Position numbers and translations under genes: made by a program. Positions 53,873-61,994 of a stretch of DNA of 64,000 bases are shown here, piece after piece. The stretch comes from Imperialibacter sp964351395. GTDB lineage: Bacteria > Bacteroidota > Bacteroidia > Cytophagales > Cyclobacteriaceae. Location: positions 1 through 64,000 of the forward strand of contig CAYGOF010000008.1 of the NCBI GenBank assembly GCA_964351395.1, written 5' to 3'. How positions within the stretch are numbered: the first letter of the stretch is position 1; each line of letters begins with the position of its first letter. The notes under the pieces were generated by a model, which did no database searches, was not told the DNA's origin, and saw only the letters and a program-made list of their open reading frames with translations.

Positions 53873-55747
53873 GTGGCTTTCTTGACAAACCCCTACAGTA
53901 AGATAGTTGCAATTTCATTTGCATGTGCTTTGCTTGTGAACTGTAGCAGTCCGGAAAGTCACCAAATTTCTACCACACAAGACCCTCCTACCATGGCTGG
54001 TAAATCTGATAAAATAATCGTTTACCAAATGATGACCCGGCTGTTTGGTAACAAAAACGCCACTAATAAGAGGTATGGTTCTTTTGAAGAGAACGGTGTC
54101 GGCAAGCTTGCTGACATAAATACCAAAGCACTCAAGGAATTAAAGAAACTTGGGGCAACCCATATTTGGTACACAGGTGTGTTGGAACATGCCACCATGA
54201 CGGACCACACCTCATTTGGGATACCCCTGGATGATATTGATGTAGTGAAAGGGAGAGCTGGATCACCGTATGCCATCAAAGACTATTACGATGTTTCTCC
54301 GGATCTCGCCACCAACCCAAAAAACAGAAAGAAAGAATTTACATCCCTGCTAGAAAGAACGCACAAGGAGGGTTTGAAGGCACTCATCGACTTTGTACCT
54401 AACCATGTGGCAAGAAGTTATGCCAGCGATGCAGCGCCCGAGGGAATCAAGAGTTTTGGTGCTACAGACGACGTATCAGTAGGATTCAAAGCCTCAAATA
54501 ACTTCTATTATATTCCGGGTAAACCGTTTCAAGTTCCCGTTGGCTATGATCCGCTTCCAGGGGAAAGCCACCCAACGAAAGACGGATTTTTCATGGAATC
54601 GCCTGCCAAAGCAACTGGAAACGACGTATTCTCACCAGCACCTTCGGTCAACGATTGGTTCGAAACCATGAAACTCAATTATGGTGTTGACTACTTAAAC
54701 GCCAGAGAAGCCAACTTCGATCCTATTCCAGATACCTGGCACAAAATGCTGGACATCCTTTCGTATTGGACAAAAATGGGAGTTGATGGCTTTAGGTGCG
54801 ATATGGCAGAGATGGTACCAGTTGAGTTTTGGGAATGGGTGATACCAAAAATACAGGCGATCAACCCTGAGATCATTTTTATAGCGGAAATATATAACCC
54901 CAACGAATACAGAAATTATATAGAAAAAGGGCATTTCGACTATTTATACGACAAAGTTGAGCTGTACGATACTTTGCGGCACATTGTAGAAGGCAAAGCA
55001 AATACAGACCATATAAGTACAGTCTGGCAGCGACAAGAAGGCATCAGCCAGCATATGCTCCGGTTCCTTGAAAACCATGATGAACAACGAATAGCCTCTC
55101 CTTTTTTTGCAGGCAAAGCAGTATACGCAATACCTGCCATGATGCTCACAGCCACCATGCATACCGGACCAGTCATGATCTATTTCGGACAGGAAGTAGG
55201 TGAGCCAGGTGCCGGGAACGAAGGTTTCCAGGGTGAAGATGGCCGAACCACCATTTTTGACTACTGGGGAGTGCCAAGGCATCAGGCATGGATGAATCAG
55301 GGTAAATTTGATGGAGGCCAATTGTCAGAAGAAGAGAAAAAGCTACGTGACACCTACCAGTTTATCTTGAATTTTTCTGCAAATGATGAATTGATCGTGT
55401 CAGGAGCATTTTACGACCTTCACTATTTTAATAGAAGTAACAATTTTACCGGGCACAGCAGTAATATTTATTCATTTCTTAGGCATAGTGAAAATGCAGC
55501 TTACCTGATTGTTGTTAACTTTAATAAAAACGATGAGGAACAGGTTGGTCTCAAAATTCCAAAAGATGCGCTGGCCAAATTCGGCATGGATAATTTGGGC
55601 ACTATTTCCTTCAAAAACCTCCTTGATCATTCTGAACAACTAGGTGTAGACAGCAGCGCCATTTCCAACCCCGAGTCGGAAGAAACCTTAAACTTTAAGA
55701 TAGGCCCGAACGCTTTCAAGGTTTTTCGATTAGAACCCAAAAAATAA
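53873..55747 (+). CDS. GH13 alpha-amylase family lipoprotein (first)
   Basis: A 624-residue GH13 enzyme with lipobox LVNCS (about residues 22-26), so membrane-anchored in the periplasm or on the surface. A signal sequence precedes it; the start codon is GTG 53873. Catalytic residues read FRCDMAE (nucleophile Asp310), IAEIYNP (acid/base Glu339) and ENHDEQR (Asp403). It hydrolyses alpha-glucans; exact specificity unknown. It lies between aldolase (9-bp gap) and the second amylase (6-bp gap). Confidence 0.93.
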   Translation: MAFLTNPYSKIVAISFACALLVNCSSPESHQISTTQDPPTMAGKSDKIIVYQMMTRLFGNKNATNKRYGSFEENGVGKLADINTKALKELKKLGATHIWYTGVLEHATMTDHTSFGIPLDDIDVVKGRAGSPYAIKDYYDVSPDLATNPKNRKKEFTSLLERTHKEGLKALIDFVPNHVARSYASDAAPEGIKSFGATDDVSVGFKASNNFYYIPGKPFQVPVGYDPLPGESHPTKDGFFMESPAKATGNDVFSPAPSVNDWFETMKLNYGVDYLNAREANFDPIPDTWHKMLDILSYWTKMGVDGFRCDMAEMVPVEFWEWVIPKIQAINPEIIFIAEIYNPNEYRNYIEKGHFDYLYDKVELYDTLRHIVEGKANTDHISTVWQRQEGISQHMLRFLENHDEQRIASPFFAGKAVYAIPAMMLTATMHTGPVMIYFGQEVGEPGAGNEGFQGEDGRTTIFDYWGVPRHQAWMNQGKFDGGQLSEEEKKLRDTYQFILNFSANDELIVSGAFYDLHYFNRSNNFTGHSSNIYSFLRHSENAAYLIVVNFNKNDEEQVGLKIPKDALAKFGMDNLGTISFKNLLDHSEQLGVDSSAISNPESEETLNFKIGPNAFKVFRLEPKK

Positions 55748-55753
55748 TATCCT

Positions 55754-57439
55754 ATGCAAAAGCTGATCAAAGGAGCAATAACAATTATCCTTATCACAGC
55801 AGCATATGCCTGTGAAACTTCCACTACTGAAACAAATACCAAACAGGCACCCTCCTCACCCTTTCTGTGGGAAAATGCTACTGTCTATTTTCTTTTGACT
55901 GACCGCTTTAACAATGCGGACCCATCCAATGACGTCAACTTTGAAAGAACAGGCGAAACAGCTCCTCTCCGTGGTTTTATGGGGGGAGATATTCAGGGAA
56001 TTACCGAGAAGGTAAACAACGGATACTTTAGCGACCTAGGCGTTACTGCCCTTTGGTTCACGCCTATCGTCGAGCAAATCCATGGCTCGGTAGATGAGGG
56101 CTTTGGAGATAATTATGGGTTTCATGGCTATTGGGCAAAAGACTGGACAACGCTTGATCCTAATTTTGGCACTACCGCAGATCTACATAACCTCGTTAAA
56201 ACGGCTCACGCCAATGGTATCAGAGTAGTATTGGATGTTGTCCTCAACCATACCGGCCCAGTTACTGACATAGATCCGCTATGGGTCGATTGGGCCCGAA
56301 CAGGGCCGAAATGTGTATATGAAGGGTACGAAACCACTGTTTCATGCACCCTGGTGGAAAACCTTCCCGATATTCTCACTGAAAGTGACCAAACAGTAGA
56401 ACTTCCTGAGCATCTGGTGAAAAAGTGGAAAGAAGAGGGACGTTATGAGCAGGAAATACAGGAACTCGATGCGTTTTTCAACCGAACTGGATATCCACGA
56501 GCACCCCGGTATTACATTATCAAATGGCTTGTAGATTATATCAGAGAATTTGGTGTCGATGGCTTCAGAGTCGACACAGCCAAGCATGTTGATGAGTCTG
56601 TTTGGGGCGAATTGTACAAAGAAGCAGTACTTGCATTCAACGATTGGAAGGAAAACCATCCTGATGAAGTGCTTGACGACAATGAGTTTTATATGGTGGG
56701 TGAAGTCTACAATTACGGCATTAGTGGCGGGCGCGAATATGATTTCGGAGACAAAAAAGTGGACTATTTTGCACAAGGTTTCCATAGCCTGATCAACTTC
56801 GAGTTCAAATATGATGCAGCAAACGACTTTGAAAAAATATTTTCCAAGTATGATGCGCTGCTTAATTCCAGTTTCGAAAACAAAGGAACGCTCAACTACT
56901 TAAGCTCGCATGATGATGGCTCCCCTTTCGACGCTAAAAGGACCAAAGCCATTGAAGCAGGAACTAAGCTTTTGCTTACCCCTGGGGCCGCACAAATCTA
57001 CTACGGCGACGAATCAGGCCGCTTACTGGAATATGAGGGAGCTTCGGGCGATGCCGTTTTAAGGTCATTCATGAATTGGGAGGAAATAGACAACAACTCC
57101 CCTATCAATGGTATGGGAGCAAGTGATATTCTCAAACATTGGCAGAAGCTCGGTGTCTTTAAGAAAAATCATGTCGCTGTAGGAGCTGGAAGGCATACGC
57201 AATTAAGCGCCGAACCCTATGTCTTCTCAAGGTCGTTCGAAAACGATGAATACCAGGACCAGGTCATTGTCGGCCTTGGCTTATCAAGTGGGCAAAAAAC
57301 AATCCCTTTAGGCGGTCTTTTCAAGGAAGGTCAAAAAGTACAGGACTACTATAGTGGGCAACGAATGGAAGTGAAAAATAATCAGGTTGTCATCACTTCT
57401 GATCATGGCGTCGTATTATTAGCAAAAGATACAGAATAG
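55754..57439 (+). CDS. GH13 alpha-amylase family lipoprotein (second)
   Basis: A 561-residue GH13 enzyme with lipobox TAAYAC (Cys about 20). Typical alpha-amylase segments are VYFLLTDRFNNADPSND (calcium-site region), DVVLNHTG, then FRVDTAKHV (Asp274), VGEVYNYG (Glu317) and SSHDDGSPF (Asp387). Its architecture is closer to cyclomaltodextrinase/alpha-amylase type enzymes than the first amylase, so the two likely differ in specificity. It starts 6 bp after the first amylase. Confidence 0.95.
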   Translation: MQKLIKGAITIILITAAYACETSTTETNTKQAPSSPFLWENATVYFLLTDRFNNADPSNDVNFERTGETAPLRGFMGGDIQGITEKVNNGYFSDLGVTALWFTPIVEQIHGSVDEGFGDNYGFHGYWAKDWTTLDPNFGTTADLHNLVKTAHANGIRVVLDVVLNHTGPVTDIDPLWVDWARTGPKCVYEGYETTVSCTLVENLPDILTESDQTVELPEHLVKKWKEEGRYEQEIQELDAFFNRTGYPRAPRYYIIKWLVDYIREFGVDGFRVDTAKHVDESVWGELYKEAVLAFNDWKENHPDEVLDDNEFYMVGEVYNYGISGGREYDFGDKKVDYFAQGFHSLINFEFKYDAANDFEKIFSKYDALLNSSFENKGTLNYLSSHDDGSPFDAKRTKAIEAGTKLLLTPGAAQIYYGDESGRLLEYEGASGDAVLRSFMNWEEIDNNSPINGMGASDILKHWQKLGVFKKNHVAVGAGRHTQLSAEPYVFSRSFENDEYQDQVIVGLGLSSGQKTIPLGGLFKEGQKVQDYYSGQRMEVKNNQVVITSDHGVVLLAKDTE

Positions 57440-57545
57440 CTACATCTACATTATAGCTATTTCCTGATAATTCGCAACATCAGAAAGCGAAAAGATGACC
57501 GCTTACATACTTAGGCAATTGAAATAATCCAGACTTCCTTTTCTT

Positions 57546-57575
57546 TGTGAGGGAGTGTGCTGTCTATCTCTCACA
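57546..57575 (+). other. Leader hairpin before the DUF1080-PA14 gene
   Basis: TGTGAGGGA (57546-57554) pairs with TCTCTCACA (57567-57575) with one G-U, a 9-bp stem 19 bp before the ATG. It could influence translation or processing in the 155-bp intercistronic gap. There is no T-run. Confidence 0.25.
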
Positions 57576-57594
57576 GCTTGAATAAACTTTTGAT

Positions 57595-59412
57595 ATGAAC
57601 AAACCCAGACTATATGCATTGCTTCTTTCAATAGGAGTAATCGTTTTAATTGATTCCTGCTCCCAAAAGACATCTGAGGAAAAGCAAGAAGCACCCGAAT
57701 CTCTTCCAATGAAAGAGATTTCATTGACTGATCTATCGGCGTTCAAAGAAGGAAGCAAGGGTTGGTCCTTGTCTACTGAGCTACTTGCTACACCTGATGG
57801 TTTCAGCAGCAAGCCCGGCACTGGCATCCTTACGTCTAGTGGTGCGGGCGAGCTTACTACCAAGCTTCAGCATAGCGATCTTGACCTAAAATTTAGCTTT
57901 GTACTAACAAATGGTGCCGACTTCAAAATCACTCTTCTAGAACAATATCCGCTCATTATCTCACAATTTGAAGCAGGGAAAATGACAAGCCTCTCCGGCG
58001 GAGGCATTCCAGTTAGCGCTGATTCTGCCAGTGAGACAGCGACAAACCCTCTGAAAACATCAGGCCTATGGCAAACACTTCAACTAAGCTTCAAAGCACC
58101 GAGGTTTGACGCTCAGGGAAACAAGGTAGAAAATGCCATATTTTCTGAAGTGTACTTAAATGGCTTTCTGGTGCAGTCAGATGTGGAAGTTAAAGAATCA
58201 ATCGCTACCCCTGGTAAGAAAGAGACAGGTGCAGCCTCCCTCCTTTTGACTGCTAATAATGCTCCTGTCGCTATAAAAGATATACAGTACAAATCATTTG
58301 GCCTCGAAAAGCTTACCTTAAGCGATTTGGAATATTCGTTGTACAAAGGCACCTGGGACAAACTGCCCGACTTCAGCACCATGACTCCAGAGAAAACTGG
58401 AAAAGTAGAGGAGTTTTCTATCAAAGGCTTAGCCGATGGCAACGATCATTATGGAATAGTTTTCAAGGGTAATCTGTCCGTGCCAACTTCTGGAGATTAT
58501 CTTTTTGAATCCAGGATAGATGATGGCGGAGACTTAATCATCGACGGAGAACTTGTGATACACAACGATGGTGAACCTGGGTTTGGCGCCGCTAAGGGGC
58601 TAATTACATTGGAAAAAGGCGTACATACTTTTGAAAGCTCCTATTATCAGGATGTATGGGGTTCCATGCTTCTGATCGATTATGAAGGTCCTGAAATCTC
58701 ACCAAAGACATTTGGCGTTAACCCTTACGGTAATTCTGGCAGAAGACGGGAACCATTGGTAGTTATGGCCGAATCCGAACCTCGCTTGATAAGAAGCTTT
58801 TTGGAGTACAAAGACACAAGAAAAACACACCCATTATCCATCATTACTGAGGAAAAGGTAAATTATTCGTACGACTTACTAAATGGCTCACTAATCAAAG
58901 GTTGGAAGGGAGCCGATGCCGATGCCAGCGAAATGTGGCGGGCTCGAGGAGAACCTCAGCTTTTGAAACCCTTGAACTTTAGTGTTGACTTTTCAGACAA
59001 CGTGCCTGTGGCAAAACTACTATCTGCCAGTGACGCATGGCCAAAAGAAATGCAAGAGGACTTCAAGGTTTTGGGGTACGATATCAATACGGCAGGCCTT
59101 CCAGTCATCAACTATCAATTGGGCAATCTCCAGTTTCACGATATTACCCAACCTTCACAGGACCTTGCAGGACTCACGAGAGAAGTCGGTTTCATCAACC
59201 CTGAATCAAATGGCCTAACATGGTTCCAAATCGCAGCAGGCAACTCAATTTATCAATTATCAAATGGTTGGTATTGTGTCGATGGCAACTACTACATTGT
59301 GATCGACCAGGCTGCAGATATAAATGTAGTCAACCGGTTTGATAAGGAGCTGATTGTTCAACTCCCCAATGCTCCGGAAATGTCAACATTCAAATATTCC
59401 ATTATTTGGTAA
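57595..59412 (+). CDS. DUF1080-PA14 lipoprotein
   Basis: A 605-residue lipoprotein (lipobox LIDSC, about residue 22). Residues about 40-235 form a DUF1080/3-keto-disaccharide hydrolase-like lectin sandwich (GVLTSSG-like strands, LWQTLQLSFKAPRFDAQGN, AIFSEVYLNGFLVQ). Residues about 240-365 form a PA14 domain (SGDYLFESRIDDGGDLIIDGELVIHN, GVHTFESSYYQD). The C-terminal ~200 residues are an uncharacterised beta domain. It likely binds or trims glycans at the surface. It shares the amylase operon and the next gene begins 4 bp later. Confidence 0.8.
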   Translation: MNKPRLYALLLSIGVIVLIDSCSQKTSEEKQEAPESLPMKEISLTDLSAFKEGSKGWSLSTELLATPDGFSSKPGTGILTSSGAGELTTKLQHSDLDLKFSFVLTNGADFKITLLEQYPLIISQFEAGKMTSLSGGGIPVSADSASETATNPLKTSGLWQTLQLSFKAPRFDAQGNKVENAIFSEVYLNGFLVQSDVEVKESIATPGKKETGAASLLLTANNAPVAIKDIQYKSFGLEKLTLSDLEYSLYKGTWDKLPDFSTMTPEKTGKVEEFSIKGLADGNDHYGIVFKGNLSVPTSGDYLFESRIDDGGDLIIDGELVIHNDGEPGFGAAKGLITLEKGVHTFESSYYQDVWGSMLLIDYEGPEISPKTFGVNPYGNSGRRREPLVVMAESEPRLIRSFLEYKDTRKTHPLSIITEEKVNYSYDLLNGSLIKGWKGADADASEMWRARGEPQLLKPLNFSVDFSDNVPVAKLLSASDAWPKEMQEDFKVLGYDINTAGLPVINYQLGNLQFHDITQPSQDLAGLTREVGFINPESNGLTWFQIAAGNSIYQLSNGWYCVDGNYYIVIDQAADINVVNRFDKELIVQLPNAPEMSTFKYSIIW

Positions 59413-59416
59413 CCCT

Positions 59417-61396
59417 ATGGCTTCTACTCTTATGAAAATAAAATACATACTTTCTCTCTTTTCATTCATCCTGGTATGTCTCACCAGTTCGCTCTTCGCG
59501 CAGACGAGCATGGCAGACAAAGAAGCTGCCTATTATAGCATCACCAAAGTTCCGATCCCTTCAGATATAGTGCTCGAAGTAGGCGGACTTGCCTTTGATG
59601 ACAAGGGCAACCTTGGCGTGAGCACAAGAAGAGGCGACATCTGGCTGATTGAAAACCCATCTAGCACAAAGCCAATCTTCCGTAAATATGCCAGTGGTTT
59701 GCATGAACCGCTTGGTTTGGCATACAGAGAGGGGAATTTCTTTAGCGCTCAACGGGGAGAGCTAACCAGGTTATCAGACACCAATAAGGACGGAAAAGCT
59801 GATAAGTACGAAACCATCTACAGCTGGCCACTTGCCGCTAATTATCACGAGTATTCCTATGGACCATTGTTTATGCCAAATGGCGATATGATTGTTACCC
59901 TTAATCTTGGTTGGGTTGGCAGAGGAGCCAGTCTTTCCAAATGGCATGGATGGATGGTAAAAATTACACCAGAAGGCAAAATGACACCTATTGCTGTAGG
60001 AATGAGATCTCCGGCTGGTTTCAACGTCAATGCTGAAGGCGACATTTTCTATGCGGAAAATCAAGGTGACTGGGTAGGTTCAGGTCGAATGACGCATATA
60101 GAGCCTGGAGACTTCGTTGGCCACCCGGAAGGATTGAAGTGGTCCGGCGAAAAGGGCTCTCCTATTAGCCTGAAAATGGAAGATATCACTGACACACTAG
60201 GATACACCCTGCACGAGTATGCTCAGGTTATTCCCGAGCTAAAAGCGCCCAGCGTATGGTTTCCACATACCTTGATGGGCATTTCAACTTCTGATATTCT
60301 TTTGCTCGACAATAACAATTTTGGCCCCTATGAAGGGCAGTTTCTAGTTGGAGACCAGGGTCACAGCAAAATTATGCGTGTTTATCAGGAAAAAGTAAAT
60401 GGTGAATATCAAGGTGTTTGCTTTCCTTTTAGAGAAGGGTTTTCATCGGGTATTCTTCGGATGAAGCTGTCTCCTGCCAAAGATATCATATACGTAGGCA
60501 TGACAAGCAGAGGCTGGTCTTCCACCGGACAAGACAATTATGGATTGGAAAAGCTGAAACTGAACGGAAAAATCCCTTTTGAAATGAAAACCATTCGGGC
60601 ACTCGAAGATGGGTTTAGCATAGAGTTTACCCAGAAAGTTGATCCAGCCACAGCATCAGACCCTGCCAATTATTCTATTCAGGACTTCACTTATAAGTAC
60701 CATCACAATTATGGAAGCCCGGTAACTGATTTAGAGAAGAGAAATATTACCAATGTAGAGCTTAGTGTTGATCAAATGAGAGTAAAACTTGTGATCGACA
60801 AAATAAGAGACGGCTACATCTACGAAGTAAAGCCTGGCGGTGTGAAAAACACCAAAGGAGAGTTGCTTCTTCATGACTTTGGCTACTATACCATGAACAA
60901 TGTACCTGGTAGGGTGAGAACAGGCAATACAGCTGATCATGACAACCATGCAACAACTACGGCGTCAATTGCCAGCATAACAAGCAATAAAAGGGTAACC
61001 GAAATGCCAGCCGCTTGGACCAACGGACCAGATCAAACCGTTACACTTGAACCTGTTCCAGGTCTTAAGTTTGATCAATCAGAAATCACCGTAAAGGCTG
61101 GTAGTAAAATAAAAATGGAATTCAATAACCCCGACGACATGCTTCATAACATGGTGATTGTTTCACCGGGAAGTGCTGACAAAGTAGCTCAAATGGCAAT
61201 CGATTTAGGCTTGGAAGGACAAAACAAGTCGTATGTACCCGAAAGTGAAGAAATCCTATTTCATACAAAACTGATAGGGCCAGGAGAAAAAGACGTGATC
61301 TACTTTGAAGCACCTACGAAGCCCGGCAGATACAGCTATGTTTGTACCTTCCCCGGCCATGCGGCCAGTATGCGTGGAATTCTAATTGTGGAATAA
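59417..61396 (+). CDS. Secreted beta-propeller protein fused to azurin-like copper domain
   Basis: A 659-residue protein with a signal peptide (KIKYILSLFSFILVCLTSSLFAQ). Residues about 30-390 form a sorbosone-dehydrogenase-like propeller with repeated GDIWLIE, LGLAYREGN, NGDMIVTLNL, SPAGFNVN and GDIFYAENQGDW turns. A middle beta domain follows, and the last ~110 residues are azurin/plastocyanin-like. Copper ligands are His577 (MLHNM), Cys643, His648 and Met652 (CTFPGHAASM, near-identical to the azurin loop). It may oxidise a sugar and pass electrons. ATG 59417 is used; ATG 59432 is an alternative. Confidence 0.82.
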   Translation: MASTLMKIKYILSLFSFILVCLTSSLFAQTSMADKEAAYYSITKVPIPSDIVLEVGGLAFDDKGNLGVSTRRGDIWLIENPSSTKPIFRKYASGLHEPLGLAYREGNFFSAQRGELTRLSDTNKDGKADKYETIYSWPLAANYHEYSYGPLFMPNGDMIVTLNLGWVGRGASLSKWHGWMVKITPEGKMTPIAVGMRSPAGFNVNAEGDIFYAENQGDWVGSGRMTHIEPGDFVGHPEGLKWSGEKGSPISLKMEDITDTLGYTLHEYAQVIPELKAPSVWFPHTLMGISTSDILLLDNNNFGPYEGQFLVGDQGHSKIMRVYQEKVNGEYQGVCFPFREGFSSGILRMKLSPAKDIIYVGMTSRGWSSTGQDNYGLEKLKLNGKIPFEMKTIRALEDGFSIEFTQKVDPATASDPANYSIQDFTYKYHHNYGSPVTDLEKRNITNVELSVDQMRVKLVIDKIRDGYIYEVKPGGVKNTKGELLLHDFGYYTMNNVPGRVRTGNTADHDNHATTTASIASITSNKRVTEMPAAWTNGPDQTVTLEPVPGLKFDQSEITVKAGSKIKMEFNNPDDMLHNMVIVSPGSADKVAQMAIDLGLEGQNKSYVPESEEILFHTKLIGPGEKDVIYFEAPTKPGRYSYVCTFPGHAASMRGILIVE

Positions 61397-61426
61397 GCAC
61401 CAATAGCTAACACATAACAAGCTCAG

Positions 61427-61463
61427 CTCCCAACCGGCAAGCGGTCCACGCTACGGTTGGGAG
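61427..61463. terminator. GC-rich hairpin after the azurin-fusion gene
   Basis: CTCCCAACCG (61427-61436) pairs perfectly with CGGTTGGGAG (61454-61463) around a 17-nt loop. It lies 31 bp after the operon's last stop codon. It has no T-tract, so it could be a mRNA 3' end stabiliser rather than an intrinsic terminator. Confidence 0.4.
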
Positions 61464-61741
61464 TCACCTGTTCAGGAGATTGCCCCCCAACCTAGCAATT
61501 CATTGATATTATTTCACTATTCATAGTCAGACCTGCCTTAGCATCATCTTTTTTCCGATATCAAAGTAAACCAAAATGCCTTTTTCTTGAGATAGCGCGA
61601 ACATGATAATATTATGTTTGCTATTAAAAAATGTCTTTCGGACACTTAAAAGAAATGAAACCACCGACTTTTTGCGAAATTTTAAAAAATCAACCGAATG
61701 CTTGAAAATTATACTTTTCCAAGATTCTAGCCATTTCTTCC
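61464..61741. other. AT-rich intergenic region before the susC regulatory element
   Basis: Between the 3' hairpin and the palindromes this 278-bp stretch shows no gene I accept. A 76-codon minus frame (61527-61757) is Lys/Phe-rich low complexity and is rejected. There is no RNA gene. Confidence 0.5.
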
Positions 61742-61794
61742 GAAAACGTTTTCGCAAACGTTAGCATTGATATTATGCTAACGAAAACGTTTTC
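61742..61794. promoter_or_regulatory. Compound LacI-type operator region upstream of susC
   Basis: Two identical perfect palindromes GAAAACGTTTTC (61742-61753 and 61783-61794) are 41 bp apart centre to centre, near four helical turns. Between them CGTTAGCAT (61759-61767) and ATGCTAACG (61775-61783) form another inverted repeat with a 7-bp spacer, and CAAACGTTAG (61756) adds a third half-conserved site. The whole 53 bp is thus one larger inverted repeat with a 6-bp insertion in the left arm. The central CG and AAACGTTT core are LacI-family-like. Confidence 0.7.
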
Positions 61795-61948
61795 AAATCA
61801 TTTTTTTTGGACTCAAATTTTAGTTAAATTGATTTTTTTTAAGAAAATTGCAAGTATTCCTATGAAGTCAAAAAGGACTATCAGAACATATTGATTGCTT
61901 ACACTTCTGTTTGTTCACTGGTATTGCTTCAATAATTTCATGGATATT

Positions 61949-61956
61949 TATATTTA
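61949..61956 (+). promoter_or_regulatory. Weak -7-like box before susC
   Basis: TATATTTA is one base off TAnnTTTG and a TTG (61924-61926) lies 22 bp upstream. It is 39 bp before the ATG. A weak promoter would be expected of an activated or looped-repression system with the upstream operators. Confidence 0.3.
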
Positions 61957-61994
61957 AAAAGAGAATTACCAAACAACTATTAAACTACACTTTT

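Noticed and set aside
61527..61757. 76-codon minus-strand frame before susC
   Set aside because: Lys/Phe-rich low-complexity composition and overlap with the palindromic operator region indicate chance in AT-rich DNA.
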